Assembly (NCBI GenBank): GCA_033002965.1
Contig: JAURVB010013196.1
Span: 248,001-312,000 of the forward strand
Source of the DNA: Piper betle
Lineage: Eukaryota; Streptophyta; Magnoliopsida; Piperales; Piperaceae
Direction: 5' to 3'
DNA length: 64,000 bases
Shown: positions 12,201-23,459 of the stretch, one piece after another
Layout of the letters: each line of letters begins with the position of its first letter
Numbering within the stretch: the first letter of the stretch is position 1
Position numbers and translations under genes: made by a program
The notes under the pieces: model-generated
Told to the model about the DNA's origin: nothing
Seen by the model: the letters and a program-made list of their open reading frames with translations, nothing else
Database searches by the model: none

Positions 12201-12666
12201 AGACATTGTTAATTTGTCGTATTACTTATTTATTTTCAGTAAGGAAGGAATTCAGAACTGAGTTTTTTCTTTATCAGGGAGCCTTACGTCAGAATGGTTC
12301 GGAGCTGAATCAACTCTCTTGACATTGATCTTGAGTGCTGCTGCTTTTTCATTTTATCGGGATCGCACAACACAAAAGGCCAGGAGAATGTTCCATGCTA
12401 GTCTTCTCTACCTACCCATCTTCATGGCAGGAATGCTGTTTCACCGGCTACCAAACACTCGACCACTGCAATTAGAAGCAGCGGAATCTGAATGTCTGGT
12501 AGGACACTCAGCGGTGAAAATTGAGACAAGTGACTCCTCCGATAAAGGTAGTGTAGACGAGCAGAAAAAGAGACCAGCCAAGTCCCCTAGATCGCCAGTT
12601 TCATATGCTTCTATTGCTCCTTTCCCCTTCCTTCCTGCCCCATCGTATGTTTTGCCGGATGTATAA
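9228..12666 (+). CDS. COX10: Protoheme IX farnesyltransferase, mitochondrial (COX10)
   Basis: Seven exons with clean GT-AG junctions and continuous phase: 9228-9622, 9726-9855, 10729-10866, 11009-11142, 11539-11664, 11742-11845, 12278-12666, giving 471 residues. The enzyme is an inner-membrane UbiA-family prenyltransferase that adds farnesyl to heme B, making heme O for cytochrome c oxidase. The N terminus is long, Pro/Ser/Arg-rich and fits a mitochondrial presequence. The family core starts at [15 protein letters not shown]; the first Asp-rich substrate motif lies in [19 protein letters not shown] (exons 2-3) and the second, RNDYAAGG, closes exon 5. Hydrophobic helices include [18 protein letters not shown] and [20 protein letters not shown]. 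The start is the ATG at 9228 in a good context. The first 30 codons include a GC-rich minisatellite, so presequence length may vary between alleles. The C-terminal 60 residues are hydrophilic and poorly conserved. No lesions seen. Confidence 0.93.
9240..9326. repeat. GC-rich ~28-bp minisatellite, three copies
   Basis: Three copies of a C-rich unit (CCCCCAACCTCCGGCCTCCG core) lie at the beginning of COX10 exon 1. The unit is not a clean multiple of three, so each copy is read in a different frame, all of them rich in Pro, Ala and Ser. Confidence 0.8.
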
Positions 12667-13563
12667 TTGTTAACTCGCAGTTATGTCGAGTTTTGGAATG
12701 TAAAAGTAATACAATAATTTGAACCCGTTGAAGATAGGGTTCATGTATATGAACTTCAAGTTGTTTTTTGTTTGAACATTTTGCTGATTTGCTACTGTTT
12801 TTTTGTAAACAATTCATTGCGGCTAACATATTCATTTCATTGAATGCATTTGATGTGATTTTATTGTCCAAAAATATATCTGTTGCAGCCTCGTAAGCTT
12901 GATTTACTGAGCATGGGGAAAAAAATAAAAGGTTTTATTTACTAAGAAAGTGTAAAAATGTGGATAGCACCAAAATAAAAAATGGCAATTTGTTATTTAA
13001 TTTACACATCATTGATTGATCGAACTGGGAAAGAATTGAATTTTTATGCCAAAGAACAAGTCCTCTAGTAGTGTGGTTGAAATAAAAGGTTGTTATGAAT
13101 GAATTGTATAATGAGTTGAGGTCAGTGACAAACTTCAATCAAACTTGATTTAGCTCATGCCCAATTTGATGAGATCTTGATTTTAGAGTCGGTTCAATCT
13201 CAAAGAAAAATGAATATAGGACCAACCGTGGAAATTAGCTTCCCGTGATTACAAATTATATAAAATTTTATTTCAAAAGAATTTCTCTCTCTTTTTTTTT
13301 ACCTTTCAAAAATGTTACTATTGGACAGATCTCACACCTAAAAAGTTGCAAGACTAAAACTAAAAGTACTAATTTATAATTTAAATTTTTTATCATTTTT
13401 TTATTTTTAAAAGACAATTATCATGTTTCAATTAATAAATAAATTATCCTAAGCTTAAACCTACCTTGAGGTCTCTAAAAATTGTCTATTTTTTTTATTA
13501 AAAAAAATATCTAAAATTTTTAAATTCCAATGGCAGCTAACCGACGACTGCATTTTACAAACC
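12667..13563. other. COX10 3' flank and AT-rich spacer
   Basis: The first 200 bases are T-rich and probably contain the COX10 3' UTR and poly(A) signals. Beyond that the sequence is AT-rich with no supported gene. Confidence 0.5.
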
Positions 13564-13830
13564 ATGAAGGCGTCCCTCCAAATCCTCGACTTTGAAGTCG
13601 GTGATGCCAACCCCCGTCTCCTCCTTTGAACCAAAATCTTCGTCTCCGCCCATGGCCTCCCCTTCTCCGTTTCTGCCACCGCTAACACCCGCCTCTCCGA
13701 TCTCTCCTTCCGCCTCACCTCCTGCTCCTCTGGCGGTCCTATCCTCTCCCTCTCCTACCGCCCCACCTCCTCCTCCTCCCACCTTCTCTTTCTTAAAACT
13801 AACTACTTCACAATTCTCATTTGACGCTTC
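13564..13830 (+). pseudogene. Truncated gene fragment with in-frame stop
   Basis: The frame from the ATG at 13564 reads MKASLQILDFEVGDANPRLLL, stops at TGA 13627-13629, then continues in the same frame as TKIFVSAHGLPFSVSATANT, LSDLSFRLTSCSSGGPILSLSY, RPTSSSSSHLLFLKT before ending. The pattern (MKASL start, a Gly-x-Pro-Phe block, then GP-x-L-x-LSYRP and FLKT) recalls the N terminus of a plant-conserved family of unknown function whose members begin MKASL and contain LSYRP. I cannot name it with certainty. Only a first-exon-sized piece is present, GC-rich within AT-rich flanks, so it looks like a captured or abandoned fragment. AT-rich sequences on either side are partly inverted copies of each other. 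Confidence 0.45.
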
Positions 13831-13873
13831 TTACTTAAAAATTTTGTTTATTAAAAAAGACAATCTACAATAA

Positions 13874-15890
13874 ATAAGTGTTATTATACAAATTCAAAAG
13901 AAGTAAAAAAACAATTATATTCACAATTAAAGGAATTTTATTAATCAAATAAAATTTAATGATATTACCCTTTATTTTAGTTTTAAAAATATTTTAACAT
14001 TAACTATAAATCAAGATATATCTAATAGCCACATTTAATATATAATCATATCCTCATTACCCATAGTTGTACATCAAGTATCTATAACTATCAATCTGAT
14101 GATCAAAATTGTCAAAAAGGGCATCCGGCCGTTGAATTTTAGTTATAGCCTCATCCGTCCGCCTTGGATATCATGTGGAAAAAAATTGGAAGGAAGAGAA
14201 AGATCTAATAAAGTAATAATCATCAACATCAAATTATTATTATTTTTAATTCCACATATTATCCTAGTGGAATTTACTATTAAATAGTAGTTCAATACAT
14301 TATTCACGATGCAATGCAAGAATGTCTTGTTTGCCATTAATAATTTAAAAATAGTTTTTTATTTTTAAAAAATGCTCTGATTACCGTTCATTTAAATAAA
14401 AATTATTTATAAAATTCAAAGTAAATTAAATTTAAGTTAGCTTGGGTGACTCGGTCCGGTATGTTCCATAACCCTTGTCAGCAGGGAGAGCAACATGATT
14501 TAGTGGTTTGCTCGTACTATTGTCGGTCAAGGCTGACCTGATCCATTGCCTCTACGTTAGTAGTCTTTGAGGCCGGCTTTGTACCTTGCTAGTAGGACCA
14601 GAATATGTGCATAAACTCGTTGTTGTCTGCTAATTTTGAACGACTAGGCTTGATTGATCATAAAAATGATTTATGAATCGGCCGATTCACCTTAATTTGA
14701 ATTAATTTTTACTAAATGGATAACGGATGATCTACTCGATCTTTTCTTTATATAGGTAAATATTGCCTATAAAAACTCCAAACCTTATCGATTTCATCCT
14801 GTCAATCATCACCACTACATCCATTCAAGCGCAGCCAACTACCTAGCATTAACCACCTTTAAAACATTTCAATGACCATAAAAGTAAACCAAAGTGTGCC
14901 CCCCACCACTGCATCTCTCCAACCCTCTGCCATCGACCACCCGTGGAGCACTCCGACCACCACTCGGGTGAACCGAAATTAGGTCAAGTAAATTGAATTA
15001 AATCTTAATTTTGTACACTTGTATTAATAAATTATCATTATTATTTGTGCTCTATTAAACTTTAGACTTATTAAATTATGGTTTTGTGATAATAAATAGT
15101 AATTATCTTTTATATTTGCATTAAACTTTAAACTTATGCACTTGTGTTGAGAAGATAGATTAAATTTTTATTTTATATATTTATGTTAAGTATTGCCTAA
15201 GCTATTAATAATTTGTATGTATGTTTGATATATTTAGCATTATATATACACATAAATGTTTATTATATAAAATTGATATTAAGAAATTAATTATTATATA
15301 TTTTTTTATTAATTAATTTAATTTAATGACTCTCTCTTAATCTATTTAGGAGGTTAATTCTAATTTTTGTAACTATGGAGAGCAAAAACGAGCCTAGATT
15401 GAGCTACCTTGGAAGGCTATTATGCTAGTTGGTCCACTTGGCAATAGCCAATTTGACCGGACAATTTTTTTTTTTAAAAGTCTAGATCTTGTTTTTAATT
15501 AAACTTTTTTTTTTTTGAACCACCCAGGGACAACTTTTTGCCCATGTCAGGATAGTTAAGGCATCATGGAAAAAAAACCTTTACGAATATTACGCAAGAC
15601 ACCTTTAAATGGCAAAGAATTTATGTTACTACTATACTTTAATCACAAATTCTTTATTTTTATTATCTTAGTCGAGAATATTCAAAAGCTAAATTTTAAT
15701 GTTACTGATAAATCTTAATAAATTAATGAGATAAACTCTCCTTTTAAAGGTAAATTTTATTTGAATGTTAAAAATAAACTGTAATTGTATATATAACTTT
15801 TTTGTTATAATAACGAGATCGATTATATTTTTTAAAAAATAAATTCTAAATGAGTGGGTGAGGTATAATAATTTAATTCATTTCTAACAA
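13874..15890. other. AT-rich intergenic DNA
   Basis: No coding region is supported. There is a GC-richer patch at about 14440-14640 and another at about 14850-14990 that I do not recognise. The rest is AT-rich with long A/T runs. Confidence 0.5.
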
Positions 15891-16627
15891 CCATCCTCCT
15901 CTCCCTCCCTCTGTGGGGTAACTTCCCCTTCTCTGCCTCCCCCACCTCTCCCATTGATGATTCCACCCAAAGAAAAGTCGCCGTTTTTGGTCCCGTTTGG
16001 CTCTCCTCAAAACTCGATCATCTCCCTGCCCAAAGGCCATTTTACCCCCTTCACCTTTTTGCTGATTTTTTCACTCAATTGGTGCCGCCCTGTTTTTTTG
16101 TTTTTTTTTCAGGTACTCCTTTTGTGCCGATGTCGCGTTATGAATGAGTTGTTTCAATTGCTCGTTGGTAAATTCGAAAGCTTGGCTTTGGTTTCTGTCG
16201 TTTATATTGAATGGTTGTATGTTTGGGCAGGCGTGTGGGGAGTGTTGATTGGGGCGCGTTGTTGTTCATCTACTTGTAAAATATAATTTTTTTCTCCGCA
16301 ATCCGATTAGTTTTGGAAGGAATCAGATGAAACATGTTTAGTGGTTAAAGTAGACTGTTGACTCTCCGTTGTTTATACAATTTTGTTGGATAAGTTTAAT
16401 GCAGGAATTTGGCCCCTGATTAGATTCATATGCTTACAACTTGAATGTAGGTTATGTCCAGTTTTTCTCTTTCTTTATATGCTCATGAACATTACATGAA
16501 TATACTCATGATAGGGCCCTTCTACTGTTAATGTTGATTGTTGATGCACTAGTGTCCCATTTTTGGTCAGGTGCCTATCACTTCCGAACAATTTTATTGC
16601 TGTTGTTCAGAACATTAACAATTTAGT
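15891..16627 (+). promoter_or_regulatory. 5' leader of the RING gene with likely leader intron
   Basis: A pyrimidine-rich block (15890-15960) and T-rich sequence ending in TTTTTTTTCAG near 16111 look like a leader exon and intron. The coding exon begins shortly after 16600. The exact exon bounds are not resolved. Confidence 0.35.
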
Positions 16628-18321
16628 ATGGATGCCGAGTCGCCGCGGGTGGTCCTTCAGGAACCTTCTCATTCATCAATGCCATTTCCAGATGTTGTAG
16701 AGGTGAATTGCATTGTTTGCGGGAACCTGTTCCTGCCAGAATTTGATGGAAATGAACAATCTGAATCCATATGTGTGTGTGGAGCTTGTAAGGTCACATT
16801 TCTTGAAAACCTTGAGAATGGTACTAGATTTTATCCACAGAGAAGGTCCAGAAGAAGGCGAAGAAGAAGATCACGATATAATCGAAGTTCAGATTCCACG
16901 GATGACCTCACCTACCAGTTCTCACAACAAATTAATCTAGTTCGACAAAGTGAAGATAATGTCCCCTTCTCTGCATCGGAACATGAGCATCATCAGGACA
17001 ATGATTCTGTATATTCAAATGTGTTCTACTCGAGTTCTCATACAACTCCAAACAGATCTGGTAGGTGGCAGAGGCTTTACTCTGATTATGATAGTGAAGG
17101 ATTTGGTGCCCCCTTTGATTCATCATTGTTTGGTGAAAGTGATTCGAATTTCAGCTTTGGAGGATATGGCACTATACCTGGTGATAGTGATGCTATCTCA
17201 CACAGTGCTCTTGGTGGGGGCTCAGATGTCTCCATGGATGATCAATTTTACATTAATCAGGAAATGACCATCCAAGCAGATACCGATGAGAATAATGTCC
17301 AAAGTGATAGTGATTTTGATCCCATTAACGCAAGTCTAACAGTAGATGGATGGAATTCAGATGATCAACAAGAAGGTGACTGGATACAAGAAGTTGCTGT
17401 TGAGAACTCAGACGCTGTTGTTTTGAGTGACCAATACAGCGTAACTCATGGAAATGCGAGTCAGTTGAACTGGTTCATAGAGAGGCATTATTCTGAATTT
17501 GATGGTCCAAACCCTCCTTGGAGAATAACGGAGAGTGTGCGTGCACATATCCCAAACATCTTTTCTAGATTGGAGGAATTTGCACTTAACAATATTATTG
17601 GAAACCCAGCTTCAACCCGGATGCTGGAGAATTAGAATTGCTCCAGCAAGTACTGGTAGAGGCAGACAACTCAAGAAGAGGTGCCCCACCTGCATCTGCT
17701 CCAATTGTAGAGAGCCTGCCCCGTTTCTTAGTCTGTGAGGAACACGAGAAGAATGGTGAAATTATGTGTGCCATCTGTAAAGATCCGTTGGCAATAAATA
17801 CAGAAGTTATCCAGCTTCCTTGCTCGCATCTTTATCATCCTTCTTGTATTTTGCCATGGTTGAGTTCAAGAAATTCATGTCCTGTATGCAGATATGAACT
17901 TCCCACAGATGACCAGGACTATGAGGATGGCAAACGAACTGCAAATCAAAATGTATCAATCCACCAGCTCCGGGAATACCATTTGCCTGCAGATGATGAC
18001 TCATATGATTCGGGAGATGACCTTGATATGGATCATTCTCTAGTAAGAGCTGGAGTAAGCAATTTGAATCGAACAAATAGGGATGATGACATCAGTACTC
18101 CGAGAGTGGCTAGAAGAGGTAGCTGGTTTTTTCTTCGTGCAGCTCCACTCATTAGCATTGCCGGGATAGTGTTGGTCATGTGGCTTGGAAGCCCTCCGGC
18201 CGAGGGTCGCGTGCGTTGTATGCCAAGGCGGCTAGTACAGGGAACATTACTAAGATCTGGTGATGCGTCCACTGGCAGCACAGGTAATAGAAGAAGATGG
18301 TGGTCTGTCTTTGGACATTAA
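16628..18321 (+). CDS. RING-H2 E3 ubiquitin-protein ligase (CIP8/RDUF-like), frame break at ~17610
   Basis: One long coding exon of about 560 residues, broken once. Part one (16628-17610) has an N-terminal zinc-ribbon-like CIVCG...CVCGAC pair, an Arg run, a long acidic Ser/Asp-rich linker and PPWRITESVRAHIPNIFSRL just before the break. Part two, in another frame from about 17611, continues FNPDAGELELLQQVLVEADN, SRRGAPPASAP, then the RING-H2 CAICKDPL...LPCSHLYHPSCILPW...CPVCR (C3H2C3 ligands complete), an acidic linker and a C-terminal hydrophobic segment (LISIAGIVLVMWLG) that could anchor it to a membrane. Homologues run continuously through this point, so one base appears to be missing around 17603-17611. 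Read literally, the first frame stops at 17635 without a RING. The protein should transfer ubiquitin from an E2 to an unknown substrate. Single-exon coding is common in this group. Confidence 0.8.
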
Positions 18322-19520
18322 GAAGGGCCTTGATATATAAGGTCTTGTTATTTGGTGCTCTACTCATTAGTCCAGCTAGAAGAGCTCCTATCAAACTCCG
18401 ATCAAAGAATTTTGTTTATTTGTTCCTCTTTGAACTTGTTCGTCGTAAATTGACGGCAATGGAATTCATTGGATGAATTCTTGTTTTTTGTTTTGCCACA
18501 TTTGTACCTGAGCTTCTTTTTATTATGAGTGGAGTATTGAACGCTTAAAAGAGAATGTTTTTAAGGGAATTTGTTTGCCGACTCCATGCTGATTTTAAGA
18601 TTCTGAACGATTGGATTCCGTTCAATATTTTTGTTTATTTCATTTACTTTTCATGTGATTTTTTTTGTTGCATTAGTTCATAATAAATATCAATAGTAGC
18701 AAATGTAAGGCTTTTGAAGGTCTTCACCCATCTTGCAAAAGTATGATAAGATATTAAGATTTGTCTTAAAACTTGTAGGAAAGATATTACATAGTTGTCT
18801 TTTGGTTAGGCCTCCTAATGTACAACTCGCAAAAACTCGCTAGAATTTCAACTCACACTCGAAAAAGACAAGTTTGTGGTGGGTTCGTACTGAGTTCAAT
18901 TGGAAGTTTGATATTTTTATATTAAAACTGATTTTTAGTCTCTTATATTAATTTTCTATGTGAAACAAAATAGCAAAAAATACATCAATTAAAAACAAAT
19001 TTTGATTAATTTAATTCATACCGTGCCCATTTGGAATATGCAGTTATTAAAATATTTTTTGATGAATTAAACTAAATTGAGTGCAAATAAATGCCAATAA
19101 TATTTGTCAAGACCACGTCTCGGTCCAAACTCAAATTAATTTAATATTTGACTTGGGTTAAATTGAATTGAAACTAGGTTTGAGCTTCAATCGAGCAAGC
19201 ACCGATACATCCTGTTTAGCTTAGTTCAATTTATAGCTCAATATTACATATTAAGCATATAGCATTTATATGTTTTATAAAAAATATTTACATAAACTAT
19301 AAAAATTGATTAAGTGAGTATTTCATATTATGATCTCATGTACTGATAATAATAATTTTATGAAAAAAATGGTTTGGCATAATTTATGCAAGGTTAAACT
19401 ATTTCATTTTTAAAAAAATTAATTTTTATTTTAAATTATGTAAAGTAAAATATAAATTAATAAACTTCAAATTGGCCACGGGAGTTCGATGCAAAATTAA
19501 CTCCCTAATGAAAATATTTG
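18322..19520. other. RING gene 3' flank and AT-rich repeats
   Basis: The first 300 bases are probably 3' UTR. From about 18820 to 19260 there are scattered CTCG/GAGTT-rich tracts like those at 49960-50390, suggesting an old degenerate element. No gene is supported. Confidence 0.45.
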
Positions 19521-19523
19521 TAG

Positions 19524-19660
19524 GGCTGCTAATCAAGCTAGTTTATGAGTGTCTATCATTCAAGCTCGATTAAACTCGAACTCAAATTTTAATTAATTAT
19601 TAATTTTAATTATACTCTTTAAATAAATAAGCCAATAATTCGACTCGGACTCGGCTCAAA
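19524..19660. repeat. Fragment of a dispersed CTCGAACTC-rich element
   Basis: The start (GTAGGGCTGCTAATCAAGCT) resembles the reverse complement of the right edge of the repeat at 49960-50390 (TAGGGGTGCTAATTGAATGA) and is followed by the same CTCGATTAAACTCGAACTC composition. It looks like one end of a non-autonomous DNA element. Confidence 0.45.
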
Positions 19661-20884
19661 CCAATAACCGGAGATTTCAACTCTGGTTCCACTCCCGCGC
19701 TGGCGCCGCTCCTCCCTTCCCCTCCCGCCCTCTCCTCGCTTCTTCTTCCTTCTCTTCTTCGATTTCCCTCCCTTCTCCTTGTCGGACATCAAAGACTCCT
19801 TTGCTTCGCCGCCTTTCAACCTTTCCCCTACACCGCCTTCGTTCCCACGCTTTCTTGCCGGATCGTCTGGTGCGTTCTCCTCTCTGTTTTTTTTTTTTGG
19901 TTTTAGAGTATATATAGTGGAGGTGTTTGTCTGTCGAAAAAAAGTGTTTTCTTTTTTGTCTGATTTTTCTCGTGTTTGTGATGATGTTGGTGATGTTGGC
20001 ACGGAAAAAATTTCATTTTTATTTTTTGATGATGACTCTGGTGTTTGGCAGTTGGAGGAATGAGAAAGATTGGTTCTTGCTCGAGGTGGATTTTTTTTCC
20101 TGTATTTTTTATGGTTTTCTTTTAACGTGAAGTTGTGATGATGAATCAATAGATTGTATATTTTGCATTAGAATTGCAAGCTTTGTTCTCTGTTTGTAAT
20201 ATATGATCTTGTTATGTTTTGGTAGGTGATGGGCGCAAACTTGGACATTATTGTGTTTTGTTTGTTTAGGTGCTTGCGTGTGGAACTAGCCAACATATAA
20301 AATCAGCTTTTTTACAGTTAGAAGATGCTTTAGAGTTGAATGAGTTTCTGAAACTAGCTTTCAATCCATTCTGAACTTCTCCAAGTTCGAGCAGAGTTCT
20401 AGCTAATACATCTTTGTTATACAGTGCATCAGGATCCAACTTTGATTCAAGTTTGATGATAGGTGTCAAGAACTCAATCGAGTTCGAACAAACATATAAT
20501 CACCTTGAGTCGTGTTTGAACATGTGTTAAACTCAGACTAGCTCACTTGATTAACAGTCTGGGGAAGACTAATGCGTAGAGTTTCCCGTGAACTTAGCTA
20601 AGCTCCATTACCATCCCCGCCTAAGCTCAGACCCAAATTAGCATATCTTCTCTGACGATGCGATCCGAAGTTTCTTCCCTGCTCCGCGCCATTTCGGCCG
20701 CCTTTGCCAGAAATCGAAGCCCAGGCGCATTTTTGACTTCGGTTTATGCCCTAATCCCTTCATTTGATCAATTGATCTCTTTGCTTCCGTCGTTAGAATC
20801 TGCCTCATTATGTCTTGTAGCTTTTTTTCTTTTGGGTTCATTATTTCTAAGTTGTTTCTTGATGAAATTTGTTTACAGTGATCA
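19661..20884 (+). other. Leader-like region upstream of the ESSS-like gene
   Basis: A GC- and pyrimidine-rich block at 19670-19890 followed by T-rich sequence resembles a plant first exon and intron, and a second smaller one lies at about 20640-20730. The exon at 20880 has a good acceptor (TTTACAG). These may be leader exons of the ESSS-like gene or belong to an unrecognised gene. No protein could be confirmed. Confidence 0.3.
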
Positions 20885-21388
20885 ATGACGAGCAGGTTTA
20901 CCGGCAAATTATGGAGTATGCACGCAGATTATTTGTACACGCGATGGGAAAAGACTTTCTTATGGGACATGATTGAGCCTTATAGGCGCCCCCAAATCTT
21001 TCACACCTCTTGTGGCTATATATGTTGCTGCTTTCTACCCGGGGTTGTGGGTGCTGCACTTACAGAACAACTTTATAAGGTACTAATTGCTAATTTGTAA
21101 TTGATGTTATGTCTCTCATGTATGTCATTTGTCTAAAACTCTATCTCAGTCTGATCACTAAATTGGTTGTTGTAATTTTAGGAGATGTATTGGGAGGATC
21201 ATCGGGGAGAAGCAGTTCCACTCATGAAGCCAAAATTTTACTATGGACCTTGGAAGGTTTTAAGAGAGGACTTCCTTTCACCCAATGAGCAGACTATTGA
21301 CAAGGGGCACATTGGAAATGAGACCGATCGTCTGATGAACTTACGTATTTTGTCATTCCATTATTCTCTTGTCCTTTTTGTTTATTGA
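20885..21388 (+). CDS. Small conserved protein, ESSS/NDUFB11-like complex I subunit (tentative)
   Basis: Two coding exons (20885-21079; 21182 to at most 21388). Exon 1 opens MTSRFTGKLWSMHADYLYTR and has LWDMIEPYRRPQIF; exon 2 has EMYWEDHRGEAVPLMKPKFY and YGPWKV. This pattern resembles the small plant proteins annotated as the ESSS subunit of mitochondrial complex I, about 110 residues; I hold that name loosely. Between the two blocks the main frame reads a Cys-rich string, while the +1 frame reads TPLVAIYVAAFYP, the hydrophobic segment expected there, after which the main frame resumes with GVVGAALTEQLYK. Two compensating one-base indels about 50 bp apart (about 21001 and 21041) would explain this. 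The real C terminus is probably near SPNEQ; the codons after that may be read-through into an intron. Confidence 0.45.
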
Positions 21389-21759
21389 CTAATTTTGTTG
21401 TGATTAGATGTGCCTGTAATGATGGCAATATGTTGGGAAAATTTATACAAGAAGAGTTTTCATGCTGGATGGCATAGTGGTCTGTGATTGTTACCGTATA
21501 GGGAGGTTCTGCTCTTTTTACCATGATTTTTACAGATGGGGTTTGCAAGGTTAGTGTACTAGCATTGATGAAACAAAAAGAACAATGAGAAAGTAACAAT
21601 TTCAAGCACAGATAAAATGGTCATAGAAATTCGTGGGTGCCATCTACCTCTTTTCTTCTTCACCATAGGCTACTCATTCTTCTTGCATTAGTTTTACATT
21701 CTCTGCATGTATGGCAAGTTAATTGTTCTTCAATTAAAAGCCGATTCCCCAAAGTGACG

Positions 21760-22165
21760 CAATTGATAATTCTGTTTTGGCAGCTGCAGCTTGGCAATCA
21801 CCCACATGGAAAGCATGCAGAACTGGCACAGCAGGGACCAATAAAACAGTATGACTGCTACCCTGGATACACATTATCCATTCTTGCTCGTGGAAACGTA
21901 TGCATATCAACTTGGTGGTGGCTAGGAAAGTCGAAAAACCAACCATGCTCATGAGATTCGATCACACAAATTGATTGGACCTAAATCAAAGTGGTTGGTC
22001 ATTCCAGTCAGAGATGGTACTTACCCAATTCCCACCGATATAACAAAAGCGAAAAAAGGTCCGAAAGAAAATGGTCTTGTCATGCCTTGGATGAGAACAG
22101 ATGGAAAGAGAACTCCAGATGCCACCATCTCCAAAATGAACATATAATTCGTGTTATAGTAATGC
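21760..22165 (+). other. Unrecognised exon-like sequence
   Basis: Two open stretches have non-random composition. After TTTTGGCAG at 21782 a frame reads LQLGNHPHGKHAELAQQGP with IKQYDCYPGYTLSILARGN. After GGCTAG at about 21925 another reads KTNHAHEIRSHKLIGPKSKW, LVIPVRDGTYPIPTDITKAK and KGPKENGLVMPWMRTDGKRT before a TAA near 22147. The second block in particular looks like real protein (basic, balanced composition), but I cannot place it in a family. It could be downstream exons of the ESSS-like gene, a separate broken gene, or a retro-copy. Confidence 0.3.
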
Positions 22166-22266
22166 TGTCACCAAAGAGAGGAGCAATGTCTGGTCGGAAT
22201 GGTTCAGATTGGGCTGCTACCAACTTCTTAATCTTCATTTGCTACCGGATCTTTGTGGTCATGTAG

Positions 22267-23459
22267 TGCAATCTAATAAAAAACATTGGAATGTGGCTGT
22301 TATCACTTGAATCCGTGTTCATAGTAAGCGTTACAGTTTGATGAAAGCTAGTAGGAGGCTATGCTTCTTTCAATTTCTTGATAAATCAGTTGATCTCAGT
22401 CTTCATCTGGGTTGTTTCTTCTTGCCAAAATGACATGGCTGCTCCAAGTAAAAACTCTCTACTAATACTTTCTTCAATCATTTTAGCAAGTACGGAATAG
22501 ATAAGTGGATAAGTAGGAAGCACGATTTGCACAGAGAAAAGGATATTCGATTGAGTACTCGAGGAAGTCTACATCTAGAAAGGGATAAGGCAGAGCAAAT
22601 GGCTGCCTGATCATCAATCCAAGTGCTTGGAGTTAATGGTAGCCTTGTCAAATGGGATCCACATTGAAAATCGTTAAGCAGATCACCAAAGCTGCCTTAT
22701 AAGCTCAACCTCGTGATGTTATGTAAGGTCACCTAACTATGCTCAATTCTAGATTACCATATACCATTTTCCAATCTCCTGACCGATAGCTCTCCTTACA
22801 ACTTTGTCTAATAAACTTATGTAGTTTCCTGCTTACCCAATTTGAGTTTAGCATTATCCACAACACCAAACATGAAGATCCAAATGTGGGGTGATTAAAA
22901 TGTGATTACGAGTCCTTGAAGGTATGCAGCAGCATATATTGCTATGCGTCTTTGAAGTTGGTGACTCGATGAGTCAAGGCGGTCTATGAAGTTATCTTAA
23001 CTTTGATGACAGTGAACTGTAAATGCACGATATGAGTCGGGATTTTATAGTCATAACCGGCTTGTTCGAATGTTATTTTTAGTCGAGTCAATTTTAAAAC
23101 ATACGTGTTAAGTCGAGGCCATCTGTATGTTGTAAGTCATGATAGTTATGTATAGTTAAGTATATAATGATAATGTCATTAATGTAGCAGCAGAATGAGT
23201 TATCCTAATTTTTTTATTTTATTTTAAGTAGACTGTAAAATTATATTTAGGCCATTTATCGCGTAAAGATGCATTATTTATTATTTTGGATAGGTTACTA
23301 GGTTTAGAACATGTCATTTGAGTTACGACATTATTGTTTTATTTTATGATAATTTATTATATTATATTTTATATTTTTTGAGATTTATTTCGTATTATTG
23401 ACTAAAATAAAGACCTATTTAAATTTTTATTATAAAAATGCCCTCATGCTAATTTTACC
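22267..23459. other. Intergenic DNA without a supported gene
   Basis: Mixed composition to about 22950, then AT-rich. I see no coding signal, tRNA or clear repeat. Confidence 0.5.

Noticed and set aside
19619..20149. 176-codon minus-strand frame rich in Lys, Arg, Glu and Ser
   Set aside because: Composition is that of the complement of a pyrimidine-rich plant leader; no motif, no splice logic.
20880..20985. Alternative + frame reading VINDEQVYRQIMEYARRLFV and HAMGKDFLMGHD over the ESSS-like exon
   Set aside because: It looks protein-like at first sight but ends at TGA followed by TAG, has no start and does not connect to the downstream conserved segment. The frame beginning MTSRF links to LWDMIEPYRRPQ and the later family sequence.
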